Below are positions 22,622 to 34,652 of a stretch of 64,000 bases of DNA, one piece after another. Within the stretch, counting starts at the first letter, position 1. Each line of letters opens with the position of its first letter. The stretch covers positions 234,001-298,000 of the forward strand of contig JAJOZX010002704.1 in the NCBI GenBank assembly GCA_023014485.1, read 5' to 3'. Origin of the DNA: Bathynomus jamesi (lineage: Eukaryota > Arthropoda > Malacostraca > Isopoda > Cirolanidae). The translations under genes were made by a program, and so were the position numbers. The notes under the pieces are model-generated. The model saw nothing but the letters and a program-made list of their open reading frames with translations, searched no databases and was not told where the DNA came from.

Positions 22622-23674
22622 CCTTCGCAGACTTTTATATGTCAAACTTAGAAAATAAAATAATGAAAGAAAACAATTTCTACAACCCAAAACTGTATAT
22701 GAGATATGTCGACGATACCTTGATACTATTTAAAAACAATAACCACATTCCTTTATTTATTCGAAGACTTCATGAACTAAGTAAATTGAAATTCACATTT
22801 GAACCTTCCTTGAATAATACACTCTCTTTTCTCGACATTAATATATTCATTGGTCAAAATGGATGTTTAACGACTGGTGTACGTGTTAAACCAACAGACA
22901 AAGGAACGTATTTAAATTATAATTCATACTCACCAGAAAAATATAAACTATCAATAATTAAAACACTCGTGCACAGAGCTTTCAATATATGTTCAAGTTG
23001 GCAACTATTTAATCAAGAAATTGAGAGAATAAAGCAAAATCTAATAAACAGTGATTTTCCGCTATTTTTAATCGATAATATCATAAACCGTAACAAATTT
23101 ATATAACAAAAATAAGGAAGATGATGAAAATAAAAATAAAAATACAGGTATAAACATTTTTACTTCGAAACAAGAAACCCAACAAGACTAAAACATGAAG
23201 AAAAATGTCTAAACAATAAATTAAAGAGGCACATAAAACCAATGGATAAAGAAAAAACTATCAATGTTAACATATACTATAAAAACAAAAAGTTATCAAG
23301 CCATTTTTCGACACGTAGCAAAAACCCTGATAAGCAACGTCATGTGGTGTACCAAATTTACATGTCCTGTAGTTGACTGTACGTCGACTTACATTGGTTA
23401 CACCACAAACCACATTAAAGAGAGAGCATACCAACATAAATATCGTCCAAGTAAAATTAACGAACATTACAGAATAGATCATAAAATATTAAATTTAAAA
23501 GATATCTCACAAAACTTTCAAATCTTATACTCATCACATAACGTACAAAAACTAAAAATTGCCGAAGCCTTTTACATTAAAATGAAAAAACAGAAAATTA
23601 ATATAAAATTTAATGAACTTTCGAATATTCTTAAATTAATTTGAAATTGTATCAAATTTACAATCAGAAAATAT
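22622..23674 (+). pseudogene. Penelope-like RT 3' half and GIY-YIG domain (copy P3)
   Basis: Starts in the RT at TFADFYMSNLENK (right after the LINE-B target duplication), carries MRYVDDTLILF and continues to 23106. After a frame break a GIY-YIG module follows (TCPVVDCTSTYIGYTT, IKERAYQHK, then KIAEAFYIKMKKQK), stopping at 23644. This is the uninterrupted reference for the insertions in P2. With P1 it formed one element before the inversion. Confidence 0.88.
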
Positions 23675-23809
23675 TCTATATATATATATAAAAGAGGAAG
23701 TTTGTTTGTTTGTCTGTTTGTTTGTTCTCTATTGAAATGAATATGGCTGCACCAAATAGTGTTTAAGGTAGTGAATCAGATATAACTTTTCACGGGGAAT
23801 CTAATGGTG

Positions 23810-23930
23810 TGCACAGTAGGTAGGTACAGTAGGTAGGTAGGTAGGTACAGTAGGTAGGTACAGTAGGTAGGTAGGTAGGTAGGTAGGTAGGTCCAGTAGG
23901 TAGGTACAGTAGGTAGGTAGACTAGACAGT
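23810..23930 (+). repeat. Minisatellite of GTAGG/ACAGTAGGTAG units
   Basis: Variable tandem TAGG/CAGTAGG units. ACTAGACAGT at 23921-23930 is the left half of the 10-bp target duplication of LINE-B copy 3. Confidence 0.9.
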
Positions 23931-26900
23931 ACACAAACAAAACATTCACATAGCACTTATACAAGAAACAAAACTAAAACGCACACACAAAACACCCACC
24001 ATCCCTGACTTCACGGCGATCCGTCAAGATCGTACTGGGGGTAACGGGGGTGGACTCATCACTTACATACGTAAAAGCATTAGCTACACTGATGCTACCC
24101 AAAACATTACAAACACAATCCAAGCAGATAACACGATAGAAATACAGGCAGTTAACATTAAAACACGCGCAAAACACAACACCACACTAATCAACATTTA
24201 CATCCCACCAGATAGTTCACCTCAGGTGCCAGCCAATTACAATCCACAGTTACACAATCTTGCCTCTCTCACTAATGTCATCTTAGGAGGAGACTTCAAC
24301 GCCAAAGACACTAGTTGGTACCTGCACAACCAAAACAACACCAGAGGCGCCAACATAGCCACACAACTAAACAGCCTCTTCATTCTTAACAATACAGAAG
24401 AACATACACACATACCACATCAAGCAGGATACTCAAACTCCTCCCCAGACATAACGTTCTGTTCCCCCTCACTAGCAACACATACACAATGGAGAACAGA
24501 AAAACAACTGTCATCAGACCACCTGCCCATCATCATTACAACACATTCTACACTCTGCCCCAACAGCCTTAGGCACACTTACAGAAATTACAAGAAAGCT
24601 GATTGGGAACAGTTCAAAATACAGACTGAGGAACAATTCACCACATTAAACAGCACACCCATCATAAACATCGATACAACACTCAAGACATTTAATCAGA
24701 TTATCAATAATGCAAACAAATACATACCCAAGGGCAACATTAGGAAATACAACCCAAATTACACTAGAGAAATAGCCCACCTCATAAGGCAACGTAACAA
24801 CCTCAAATATAACACACAAACACCACACACAGAAGCCATAAAACAGCAGATACAACAGCTCAACACAGAAATAAACAACAAACTCAAAGAAAAACATACA
24901 GAAACATTCAGGGAATTCATAACAACACTAAACCACTCCACAGATACATACAGGCTATACAAGACTATAAACAGCATTACCCACTCTAACAGCGGCATTC
25001 ACACCTCACACGCGGCTATCTGTCGCAGCCAAAATAATATCCCAACATACACACAACAAGCTAACATTCTAGTTAATCACTACGCAAAGATAAGTCACTT
25101 AAACAGAGACAACAACCAGAAACATGCAGACAGACAAACAGCCAGACACAAGAAAACCTACAGACTCGACATGACCATTACACCCTTCAATACAGACCAG
25201 ACCACCAAGATCATCAAAAACATTAAGAATTCGAAGGCTACTGGACCAGACAACATATCTAACATACACCTTAAACACTTGGGCCCACAAGGAATATTAG
25301 CTCTCACAAATATCAGCACATATTCATACCAACACTGTATTATTCCTGACATATGGAAACAAGGTAAAATTATTACACTACTCAAACCAAACAAAAATCC
25401 AACAGAACCAGCTTCCTATAGACCCATTACTTTACTATGCACACCTTACAAAGTAACAGAAAGACTAATCTTACAAATCACCAACCCACACATACCACTA
25501 TCGCCTACTCAACATGGATTCAGACCTCACCACTCAACCACGACATTACTCACTAACCTCACGCAGCACATCATGGATGGCATCAACTCCAGAAGACCAG
25601 CTCAACGTACACTATTAGCAACAATAGACATTAGTAAAGCATTTGATGCTATCCCACGCTTCCCTCTCATAAACAAAATACTCAACACAAACATGCACAA
25701 TAACACCAAAAGGTGGCTGAGCAACTATCTCTCAGGAAGATACTCACATGTCACATTTAATGGCAAGTCATCCAAAAACAAGCTTTTTCCGAACGGGGTT
25801 CCTCAAGGCTCTGTTCTCTCACCAACACTCTTCAACTTATACATGCATGACATTCCAACACCCATAGATAACAAGCTTACCTTATCATCATATGCAGATG
25901 ATATCACTCTAACATCCACCCACAACAACATCGACACCGCTACAAATAACCTACAAACATACATAAACAGTATACAAGACTGGCTCACACACAATAGACT
26001 CAAAGTAGCGCCCACAAAATCAACCATCACCTTGCTTACAAGCAACACAAGAACACCAGGTAATTCCACAGCTTACACTAAACAACATCAACATTCCACA
26101 CACTCACAGAACCAAAATACTTGGTGTCACATACAACACATCATTATCTTTTGCAAACCACATTCAGGACATTAAAACCAAATGTACGTCAAGACTTAAC
26201 ACGCTTAGGGTACTAACAGGCACAAACTTTGGACACCAGCAGGAAACAACATCACTCATATACAAACAATATATTCGCTCAGTTATGGACTATGCTAGCC
26301 CATGCTGGGCACCCATTATCTCAAACACACACATAAACACCTTACAAACAATACAAAACAACGCACTTCGTATCATTACAGGATGCACTCAAACAACACC
26401 AATAGAACACCTGCACACAGAAACAAAAATACTAAAAGTTAGGGAACATTTAGACATGAGGGGAACACAATTCATGGCAGCAGCGACAACTAACCCACAA
26501 CACCCTTGCCACTACATGTACAATCATGCACCAACACCTCGCACCATTAAGGTAACACCAGAGAGATATTATAACGAAATACTCCATTCCATACCACGCC
26601 CCACAGACATCACACAGTACAGAAAACACATACACACACATCTAACCCACAAAGCACTGACACGACTCGGTCCGAATGCGGTCCTAGGTGCGAAGCCGCC
26701 ACCCATTAACAGGTCAGAGATCAGCCTGAGCAGATCGGATCGAGTTAACTTAGTACGATTCCGATGTGGACATCACTCCAACTTACGGACATATAAACAC
26801 AGACTAGACAACTCCATAGACGACACCTGCCACCTGTGCCAAGACACACCACAAACAATTGAACACATTATGACGGACTGTACCGCTCTAGCACAACAAC

Positions 26901-27031
26901 GAACACAACACAACATCACTAGTGCGCTGAACCTCTGGTCCACTCCGGAGAGGGCGATCGGTTACCTGCGTGCCGCCGGCTTGCTCGATCAGGGTGGGCT
27001 GATCGGCTAAACAACAACAACAACAACAACA
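23931..27031 (+). mobile_element. LINE-B copy 3, 5'-truncated, with target duplication
   Basis: Flanked by perfect 10-bp duplications ACTAGACAGT (23921-23930 and 27032-27041) and ending in (CAA)n after GATCGGCTAA. It is truncated 5' within the endonuclease domain (begins just before ALIQETKL). It lacks the MITE and nonsense codon of copies 1 and 2, so it is an independent insertion in the Helitron's minisatellite. Confidence 0.95.
23951..27010 (+). pseudogene. LINE-B endonuclease-reverse transcriptase (one frameshift)
   Basis: The frame is open from the truncated 5' end to 26175. Domains in order: APE endonuclease (ALIQETKL; NVILGGDFNAKDTSW; SSDHLPI), linker, RT (GPDNISN, ASYRPITLLC, ISKAFDAIPRF, GVPQGSVLSPTLFNLY, SSYADDITLTS). 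A two-base deletion near 26048 relative to copy 2 shifts the frame, after which the C-terminal region continues to 27010 with LRIITGC, RFRCGHHSNLRTY and CHLCQDTPQTIEHIMTDC (CCHC-like) and LDQGGLIG. Apart from this single lesion and the 5' truncation it is well preserved. Target-primed reverse transcription is the known mechanism of the class. Confidence 0.92.
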
Positions 27032-27235
27032 ACTAGACAGTAGGTAGGTAGGTAGGTAGGTACAGTAGGTAGGTAGACTAGACAGTTTTATTTAGTAAAT
27101 GGGTAGGTACAGTAGGTAGGTACAGTAGGTAGGTAGGTAGGTAGGTGGTACAGTAGGTACAGTAGGTAGGTAGACTAGACAGTAGGTAGGTAGATAGGTA
27201 GGTACAGTAGGTAGGTAGACTAGACAGTTTTATTT
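27032..27235 (+). repeat. TAGG/CAGTAGG minisatellite, right part
   Basis: Continuation of the minisatellite interrupted by LINE-B, including repeated GACTAGACAGTTTTATTTAG blocks. Confidence 0.9.
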
Positions 27236-27329
27236 AGTAAATGATACATTAAAATCTTGTTTAGTTTTGAATGACGGCATAAAGTCACGGGATTTAAGTG
27301 GAATCTAATGGTGTGCATAAAAGTTTCAA

Positions 27330-27545
27330 AATTTTCGAGAACTTTTTAAAATATAAGGTTAAGGAATAAGTTTTTTCATTTTAACACAAAAAAGCTTAAA
27401 ATCATTATTTTCGAAAACTTTTTAAAATATAAGGTTAAGGAATAAGTTTTTGCATTTTGACAAAAAAAGCTTAAAATCATTATTTTCGAGAACTTTTTAA
27501 AATATAAGTTTAAGGAATAAGTTTTTGCATTTTGACATTTGAGTG
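27330..27545 (+). repeat. Tandem repeat, about 75-bp unit, roughly 2.7 copies
   Basis: The unit starts ATTTTCGAGAACTTTTTAAA and ends AAAGCTTAAAATCATT; starts near 27334, 27410 and 27485. Non-coding, part of the Helitron-like interior. Confidence 0.85.
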
Positions 27546-27790
27546 TGACTTTTGCTATGGGTGACAATGGCCCAAAAAAGTTGGAACACCTCGCAATCTT
27601 TATGTTTTGACACCCAATGGAAAAACACGTAACATTGTTTACACTGAAGTGGTACAAAATGTCTGATGTTTTCAAGGAATAAAAACAATTACCAAAACTT
27701 TGTGTTTATGTGTTCATTTAGTTTTGTTCATCTTTTTACCTTATTTTGACACACCCTTACATCCCGGGCAACGCCGGATATCTCTTCTAG

Positions 27791-28010
27791 TATATATATA
27801 TAACCCATTTTACTTTAAAATTATGTATAAAGCTCTGAAGATGTTCAAAGTATATGAACGGAACGCGTCAGCAGAAGAAAAAATGAAGACAGTATTCTTA
27901 GCATACTGCAAATTCTTATCTAGAATTATTATTAAGAAACTCAGTACTGAAAATAAAAAACTATTCAAAATATTGGAAATTAAATGTTAATCCTTTATAA
28001 AGACAGGCTG
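27791..28010 (+). repeat. Penelope P3 3' end, with degenerate hammerhead-like motif
   Basis: Same sequence as 18250-18455. The motif at 27832-27872 keeps CTGAAGA and the GTTC/GAAC stem, but the GAAA core reads GGAA, a substitution in an invariant position, so this copy is unlikely to self-cleave. Followed by LINE-A. Confidence 0.8.
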
Positions 28011-28021
28011 ATTTCGACTTT

Positions 28022-28415
28022 CTAAAATAATTGTAATTGTGATGCTGCCTATAGTCCGGATATAAGATTTAGTGTATTTGAGACTAAACAGGCCATAAAA
28101 TGTTTAGATTGTAACAAATCATTTGGTATTGATGGCATTTCTGCTGAGCATCTGAAATTTAGTAGTGACAGATTAGTGCCTCTGTTAGCTTTGTGCTTTA
28201 CAAGTTTACTCATACATGGTGTTTTACCGGATACAATGTCATCCGTTGTTTTGGTGACCGTACTAAAAGATAAAAAGGGTAAAATCAACAGTAAATATAA
28301 CTATAGGTCAATATCCTTGGCCAGTATTATGTCTAAAGTGTTTGAGTATATACTCATTAATAGACTTGAATGTTACCTGTATACTAGTGATAACCAACTT
28401 GGTTTCAAAAAGAAA
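28022..28415 (+). pseudogene. LINE-A RT, first segment
   Basis: RT domain with FETKQAIKCL, GIDGISAEHL, LPDTMSSVVLV, NYRSISLASIMSKVFEYIL and DNQLGFKKK. Continuous with the linker at 18456-18716 (minus strand) if the inversion is undone. It is cut at 28415 by a hAT relic; about 30 codons of the expected next block are missing. Confidence 0.85.
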
Positions 28416-29179
28416 CCATTGCTAGTGGACCTATCTGAAGTGGGCATGAAGTACCAAGAAGAACTGACTGAAATACAAAATGATGAGTCTGTTAAAACTA
28501 TATTCAAAGTAAAAGGAACCATGATGTGGCTCTGTGATGAGACCAAGACTAAATACCCAAATTCAACTCGTTTGGCGAGAGAGCTACTGTTACCATTCCC
28601 ATCTTCATATTTGGTGGAATGTGGTTTTAGTGCTGTAAGTGACTTACTACAGAAAAAAGAAACCGACTAAGTTAGTGCCTGAAATCAAAACCATTTGTAG
28701 TAAACATCAAGCTCAAGGATCTCACTAACTTGAGATTATCAAACTTTGAATTTGCTGTATTTTTACCTAATATTGTGAATTTAAAGTCGTATTATTGATT
28801 AAATTACTTTTTTGTGAATTTAAAATTGCAACTTTTCAACTGAGAAGTTTTATTTCAAGGAAATAATATAGTCAGCTTCAATCTCAAGTTTCTTGACTCA
28901 TATTTAATGTAACTCATATTGAATGTACTCATATTATTGAAATTTAAAATTATAACTTTTCAACTGAGAAATTTTATTTCAAGGTAATAATTTAGTTAGC
29001 TTCAACCTCAAGTTTATTTACTCATATTGAATGTCGGTAACTCATATTAAATGTACTCATATTATTGTAAATTTTAAATAATACCTTTTCAACACCAAAT
29101 TTTTTTATATTAATGGGGGGCATCAAATTTTTTGAGGTGTCGAGGTGGGGCATGGCGCAAAAAAGGTTGGGAACCACTG
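28416..29179 (+). mobile_element. hAT relic, 5'-deleted, in LINE-A
   Basis: Carries the transposase C terminus (LLVDLSEVGMKYQEEL, MMWLCDETK, SSYLVECGFSAVSDLL) in an ORF ending at 28670, then a 3' region and right TIR GGTTGGGAACCACTG. It matches the hAT at 40652-44142. The left end and flanking LINE sequence are deleted. CTCTAAAG follows the TIR, close to the CTCTAAGG target of the complete copy. Confidence 0.88.
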
Positions 29180-30270
29180 CTCTAAAGCATTTGATCGTGT
29201 TAATCATGACAAATTATGCAGGAAACTTGTTAATCGTGATGTATCTGGTTACTTGGTCTGTATATTAATATTCTGGTATAATCACCAGACAATGATTGTT
29301 AATTGTTAATGGGGTTAGTTCAGAGCTATTCTCTGTAACCAATGGTGTCAGGCAGGGAGGGATACTATCCCCTACTTATTCAATGTTTATATGGATAATC
29401 TATATGTTGTGCTGAACACCTGTAAAATAGGCTGCTATATTGGTACAATGATTGTTAATCATTTGATGTATGTAGATAATCTAGTTCTTATTTCCCCATC
29501 TGTAAAATGGCTCAGCACACTTTTGAAGGTGTGTGAAAGTATGGGAAGGATAACGACATAAAATATAATCCTGATAAAAGTCATGCTATAATTATGAGGA
29601 CCAAGGCCTACAAGTATATAAAATTTCCTGAATTTCAATTAAATGGAATGGTGCTGTCAGAAGTAACCTAGACTAAGTATCTTGGCCACATACTAACGGA
29701 TAGTCTTTCGGATGACTGTGATATTCTAAGGCAATGTAGACAATTATATGCTTAGGGAAATACTTTGGTTAGAAAATTTCATATGTGTACATTAGATGTT
29801 AAGTTGATTTTGTTCAAACTTTTTGTACTCCAATGTATACAGCTCATTTGTGGTGGAACTAGAGGATGTATAATTTGAGGAAATTATATGTTGCATATAA
29901 TAATATTTTTAGGAGTTTATTAAGGACTCCAAGTTTTGTAAATGGTGCTCCTTCTAGTGTCAGTATGCTGTTTGTAGTCAATAAGGTGCCTAACTGTGCC
30001 AGTGTCATTCGCAATTTTGTATTTAGATTTATCACTAGGCTTGGTGAGTCAGTCAATAAGATAATATGATAGAAGCCATGGTTAGTGGACTGGTCTCCGA
30101 TACAGTTTATAAATCTTAAATCTGGAAGCATTGGCGTAGACAATTGTATGTTCATTATACACAGTGATTCATTGGTGTACTTAGTCAGTGCTCCAGACAA
30201 CTATCTCTTAATCTTCTATGGACCTCTTGTACAATGTTTGTATCTGTTGAGTCTGAAATAAAGTGTTTGT
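29180..30270 (+). pseudogene. LINE-A RT, second segment and 3' end
   Basis: Resumes with SKAFDRVNHDKL and continues through NGVRQGGILSP, a degraded YVDN box and the SLSDDCDI region, with several stops and frame changes. It ends near an AATAAA at about 30256. Same family as 2776-3420. Confidence 0.82.
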
Positions 30271-30379
30271 TTGTATAAAATGCAAGTCTGACAAGTTTTT
30301 AAACGTGATATTTCTGTTGAATAAGTCAAGAATTTCGTTTACATGCACTATAACAGTAGGAGCAGCAGGACGACGAGCG

Positions 30380-30650
30380 GCCCCTGGTTAATTGAATGCC
30401 TGGTTAGGTCATTGAATGGCCAGTTAGGTCAACTGTACGCCCTTGATGATTGGTTACGTTAAGCGTGATATTTTCGTAAAACTAACGAAAATATCATGAC
30501 TTAACCTAACCAATCGTCAAGGGCGTACAGTTGACCTAACCGGGCATTCAATTGACCTAACCTGGCATTCAGTTGCCCTAACCGGGCATTCAATTAACCT
30601 AACCTGACATTCAATTGACCTAACTGGGCATTCAATTGACCGGGGGCAAC
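30380..30650. repeat. Foldback repeat with 21-bp 'CCTAACCGGGCATTCAATT' units
   Basis: A long imperfect palindrome at about 30425-30537 (arm core GTCAACTGTACGCCCTTGA, centre near TTTTCGTAAAACTAACGAAA), flanked by tandem GACCTAACCGGGCATTCAAT-type units, two on the left and about five on the right. Related sequence occurs at 61440-61570 and 63265-63345. Confidence 0.85.
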
Positions 30651-30693
30651 TCACAAGTAGATAGATCACAGCACTGCATTATCACATGCTCAC

Positions 30694-33038
30694 CAGAGAT
30701 GGAACCCGGTTTAAAAAAACCGGTTTTTAACCGGTGATGAAAATTTTTAATCATCACCGAAACCGACGATACGAACCGGCTTTCACATTTTTGCGCGTCT
30801 CCGATCACTTTAAAAACATAGTAATTACGTTTTGCATCGTTTCGTATCGTTTTTTGTTTGTTTATAAGTGTAAATAATTGATGCCTCAGTCTTGAATGTT
30901 ATGTGGATGATTGCACATTGATCAGTTAAGATTCTAAGATTTAATACTCCATCATGTCAAAGAAATCAAATGCTTGGTATCATTTCACTCGTAAGAATAA
31001 AGAAGAAGCAGAGTGTATGACATGTCACAAAGTTTTAAAGTGTTGTGGAGGTTCTACTTCAAGTTTATCATCCCACATGAAAAACATTCATGGCATAAAC
31101 ATCGACCAGATTAATCACCCATTGAAGAAACAAAGAACAGTGGAAGAGTTTGTGCAAAAAAAGTCCAGAGAAGAAGAAATTTCGAAACTTGCTTGTGTAG
31201 ATGGACTGAGTTTCCAATCAATTGCTAAATGTGAATTCATTCAAGAAAGCCTAAGAAAGATAAAATACGACAAGCCTCATCCAACTTCCCATAATGGTGT
31301 CAGAAAAATGGTGCTTAGTTTTTATGAGAAAAAGAAACATGAATTGGTCAACTACTTCAAGAATCAGGTGAGACAAGGAATCCGCTATTCATTAACTATG
31401 GATGAGTATACATCTTTGCAAACCCAAAGATATATTAATATTAATGTTCATGATGAAAATCAACATTGGTCTCTTGGTCTCATGAAAATAAATGGTTCTC
31501 TCGATAGCACCAAAACTATTGCAATCGTTAGGAAAAGATTGGAAGACTTTGGCTTGGACCTAGATAAGCGTATCGTGGGTTGCACCACCGACAGTGCCTC
31601 AGTAATGGTCAAATTTGGAAGAGAAATAGTACCTGATCACCAGCAATGCATTGCACATGCTATACATCTCGCGGTTTCGGATATCTTGTATAAAAAAACT
31701 GCTGAAAATTCAGTTGAAGGGGAAAGTGACCCTACCCCTGAAGATGAAGCCATCGAAGATGAACACTCTGCACATGAGTTAAGCGAAGATGAGTGTGAAA
31801 TTTTATGCACTGATACAATTTTTCAGTCCGACATAGATAAAGTAATTGTTCTTCCAAAACTTCGAGAAGATTACTTAAAAGTAATAAATAAGGTGAGAAA
31901 AATCTGCTGCATATTTCGAAAGTCTCCTTTGAAAAATGAGAGATTGCAGGATTTTGTCAAAGATGAATTTAATGGAAAGGAAATGAAGCTTATCCTTGAC
32001 TGTAGAACGAGGTGGAACAGTCTTTTGGCCATGATAGAAAGATTTTTGAAACTCAAAAATTGCATTCCAAAGGCCTTCAGAGTGATACGCTCAACAGAGA
32101 CGATTTCAGATGAAGAATGGAATGCTCTAAAGAGCTTCTTTGACACGCTTCGTCCACTGGAAATTGTTTTGAAGGGACTCTATTCCGAAGATGCGAATTT
32201 TCTCAAAGTTGAATCTTCCATGAAGTTCATTTTGGATAAATTTGAAAGCATAAACAATCCTTTAGCTTTTGAGCTACATCAGTGTCTCATTGATCGCTAC
32301 TCATCGAGAAGACAAAAAGGAACTGTCGCCTTACTGAGTTTTCTCCACAATCCCGAGGTCTTGAAAAATTAATCATCAGCACCGTTCCTCTTTCCTCCAA
32401 GAGAAGCACTTAAGAAGTATGCGGATCATACATTTAAGAGGCTTTTTCCAGAAGCTTGCCAGATTTCAGAAACAGACGACCAAGTCCAATCAATTGCAAC
32501 TCGAAGATTCACAATGCAGTTCAGGTCGTGAAGTAAATGATGACGATCAACTTATGAACGAGTACATGTGTGAGATGAACAAACTGAAAATGAAACCCAA
32601 GAAAGATTCTTCCGAGACCTTTGATGTAAACAATGAATTCAAATATTTTGAAGCTACTTTGAATAGAAGCGAAAATTTGGATCGAATGTACGAGGCGTTG
32701 CTTACGATAAAAACCATCAGCGTAGAGTCCGAGAGAGTGTTTTCAGCTGCTGGTTTATTCGTCACAAAGATTCGATCAAGAATGTCAGATCAGACACTTA
32801 AGCTCTTTGTTTTCTCAAGTGTTATTTCAAAAATGAAGTTCGATAATAAACTTTTTAATTCAAATGTTACACATACTTGATTGAATCAATTAAAACCTTA
32901 TTTCTGTTTAACATTTTGATCATTTACCTCCCTAAAAAGCATACAGAATCCCATCGGTGAAAACCGGTAAAAACCGGCTTTAAGAATATAGCGACGGTGA
33001 AAACCGGTTTTACACGTTTCGGTTATTTTCCATCCCTA
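30694..33038 (+). mobile_element. hAT element with BED-finger transposase
   Basis: 2345 bp. TIRs CAGAGATGGAA and (right, reversed) TAGGGATGGAA, with a perfect 8-bp duplication ATGCTCAC at 30686-30693 and 33039-33046. Subterminal regions are rich in AACCGGTTTT-type repeats in both orientations. One transposase gene, lightly damaged. Confidence 0.93.
30954..32880 (+). pseudogene. hAT transposase with N-terminal BED zinc finger, two lesions
   Basis: ORF 30954-32372 (472 aa), in-frame continuation past a TAA at 32370-32372 to about 32528, then a frameshift into 32419-32880. Residues 1-50 form a BED finger (C21, C24, H41, H46). Next come the RNase H-like catalytic core (YSLTMDEYTS; GCTTDSASVM; QCIAHAIHLAV; DCRTRWNSLLAMIER) and the C-terminal dimerisation region (ISVESERVFSAAG, SRMSDQTLKLFVF). 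An acidic insert lies at about residues 250-285. Length is typical of hAT transposases. Confidence 0.9.
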
Positions 33039-33046
33039 ATGCTCAC

Positions 33047-34035
33047 ACTACAACAATAATATTCAGACTAAACTAGGTCTAAGCAGGCAACAAATAAACA
33101 TTAATAACAATAAGACGACGTAAACAGGAACAAATTTACATTTTCTGAATTTGACCACGAACTATATACCAGCAGAGCATAAGAAATAATTTAACCACGG
33201 ATTCTATACTTATGACAACTTATCTTTTGAATGTTTCTTCAAAGACAGATGCAACCTTCGAGGACTTCAATAATGCTATTGATGTCATGTTATCTTACGA
33301 AGATCACTAGTATATTACGTGCAAATGTAATACACTGTTATTTCACGTTCATATATCTTTTATTTGCCTTATTTCCTAATTTTGAAGTCTAGAATACATT
33401 CTGAATATTGATCAAATGCTAATTATCAGCAAAAGTTATGTTTGAGATTTTTAACAAATCATTTTGATAAAATATTATGATAAAAGATACGGTGTTGCTT
33501 TTATTATTATGAAAAAACGCTAATTTGAGGGTATCCAACTTCAAGGGATATGTACGGGGGGGGGGGGGGCGTTGTACTTATTTGATAACCAAATTTTTCA
33601 TATTTTATTAATGAAATATGATTACTACAACTTTTGACGGGGCCTCGTAAGATTCCAAAAATACTCCCCCCATTACTATATTTGCTTTACTTAGTATTGC
33701 AAAACAGATTTTTTTTTTCTAAATTATTTTTCGTTTACAGAGAATAAATACATATATATTTCCATTAAATTATTTGTTACATGTTGTAAAAACAAAATAT
33801 TCTGTGTATATTTTAAATATAAAAAAAAAATTTCGAATTTTCTTTTAATTAAATGTAAACTTACGTGCTACAGCATAGCCTTAATGTTTATTTTTAGCTT
33901 CTTTTATATTTGAAAAGAAAAAATATAGTTAAATATATAGCCAATCAAGTACTTGATAAATGTTATAAAAAAAGTATCTAGCATGTTTGTAAAAACCATA
34001 TAAAATTTTATATTAATTAATGTTAGTTCCTAGGC
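33047..34035. other. AT-rich non-coding DNA
   Basis: No gene seen. Poly-G of about 13 at 33556-33569. A 25-bp piece, CACGGATTCTATACTTA at about 33194, also occurs near 18733. Confidence 0.6.
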
Positions 34036-34605
34036 TGTACAGCAGGGGTCATCAATTAATTTTCTCTGTGGTCCACAGAAGTGTTTCTGTTGGGCTATAG
34101 CGTTTCCGCCAAAATTTATGATTTCTTTTTATATCTTTTCGTTTGAGTCAAAGGAAAGAGACAACCTTTTAATTCTGTATTAGTAAAAGCTAGGTTAGGT
34201 TAATTGAACTCTCGGGTAGGTTTATAGAGCCTAAATAACTTGGCACAATCGGAAGGTATGGTTTCACCCAATCAAAGTGATAAAAACGAACACTTTTTTG
34301 CTTTTAAGTTACATTTTGGCAGAAACGCTATCGGACCGTTTTTGAATTCTACTAAAGTTCGCTACTCACACTTTTTTCAGTCTTTTTGTAATATGGCCAA
34401 CATTATTTTATTCAAATCAACTTAAAGTAACCACTTTCAATCTCCTGAATGAAAACTAAATTTAACTTCATGAAAAGAACACAAAATGTTTAAATCTGGT
34501 TCTTTCAAAAATGCCAAAGTTCGCCTATATTTTAAAATAAATTTTGTAGGCTAATCAGAGTAAGAGTTTATTGCCGGCTGTCCGTCCACTGGTGACCCCT
34601 TTCCT
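34036..34605. mobile_element. Possible hAT-like MITE
   Basis: Left AGCAGGGGTCATCAATT and right CACTGGTGACCCCT form short inverted ends (AGGGGTCAnCA), close to the TIR of the 45.26-53.25 kb element. No clear 8-bp duplication; TTCCTAG occurs near both ends. Interior non-coding. Confidence 0.45.
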
Positions 34606-34652
34606 AGAGAATATCTAACATTTTTAACTCTCTTCTACATTTTTAATAGTTA

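Larger units (their letters stand above)
23675..27790 (+). mobile_element. Helitron-like non-autonomous element in Penelope
   Basis: Begins TCTATATATATATA and AAGAGG with a TTTGTTTGTTTGTC-type repeat; ends CCCGGGCAACGCCGG (short hairpin CCGG/CCGG), then ATATCTCTTCTAG, a CTAG 3' terminus followed by T. These are classic Helitron 5' TC and 3' hairpin-CTRR signals. Comparison with P2 shows that Penelope 3' sequence flanks it on both sides. It contains TAGG minisatellites, an inserted LINE-B copy (23931-27031) and a 75-bp tandem repeat, but no Rep/helicase gene. Confidence 0.75.

Noticed and set aside
23776..23964. Repeat array resembling CRISPR or a repetitive protein (LPTYLPT)
   Set aside because: Irregular TAGG minisatellite with no unique spacers; eukaryotic context.
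34240..34425. 61-codon ORF in the 34.0-34.6 kb MITE
   Set aside because: No domain, short, inside a non-coding element.
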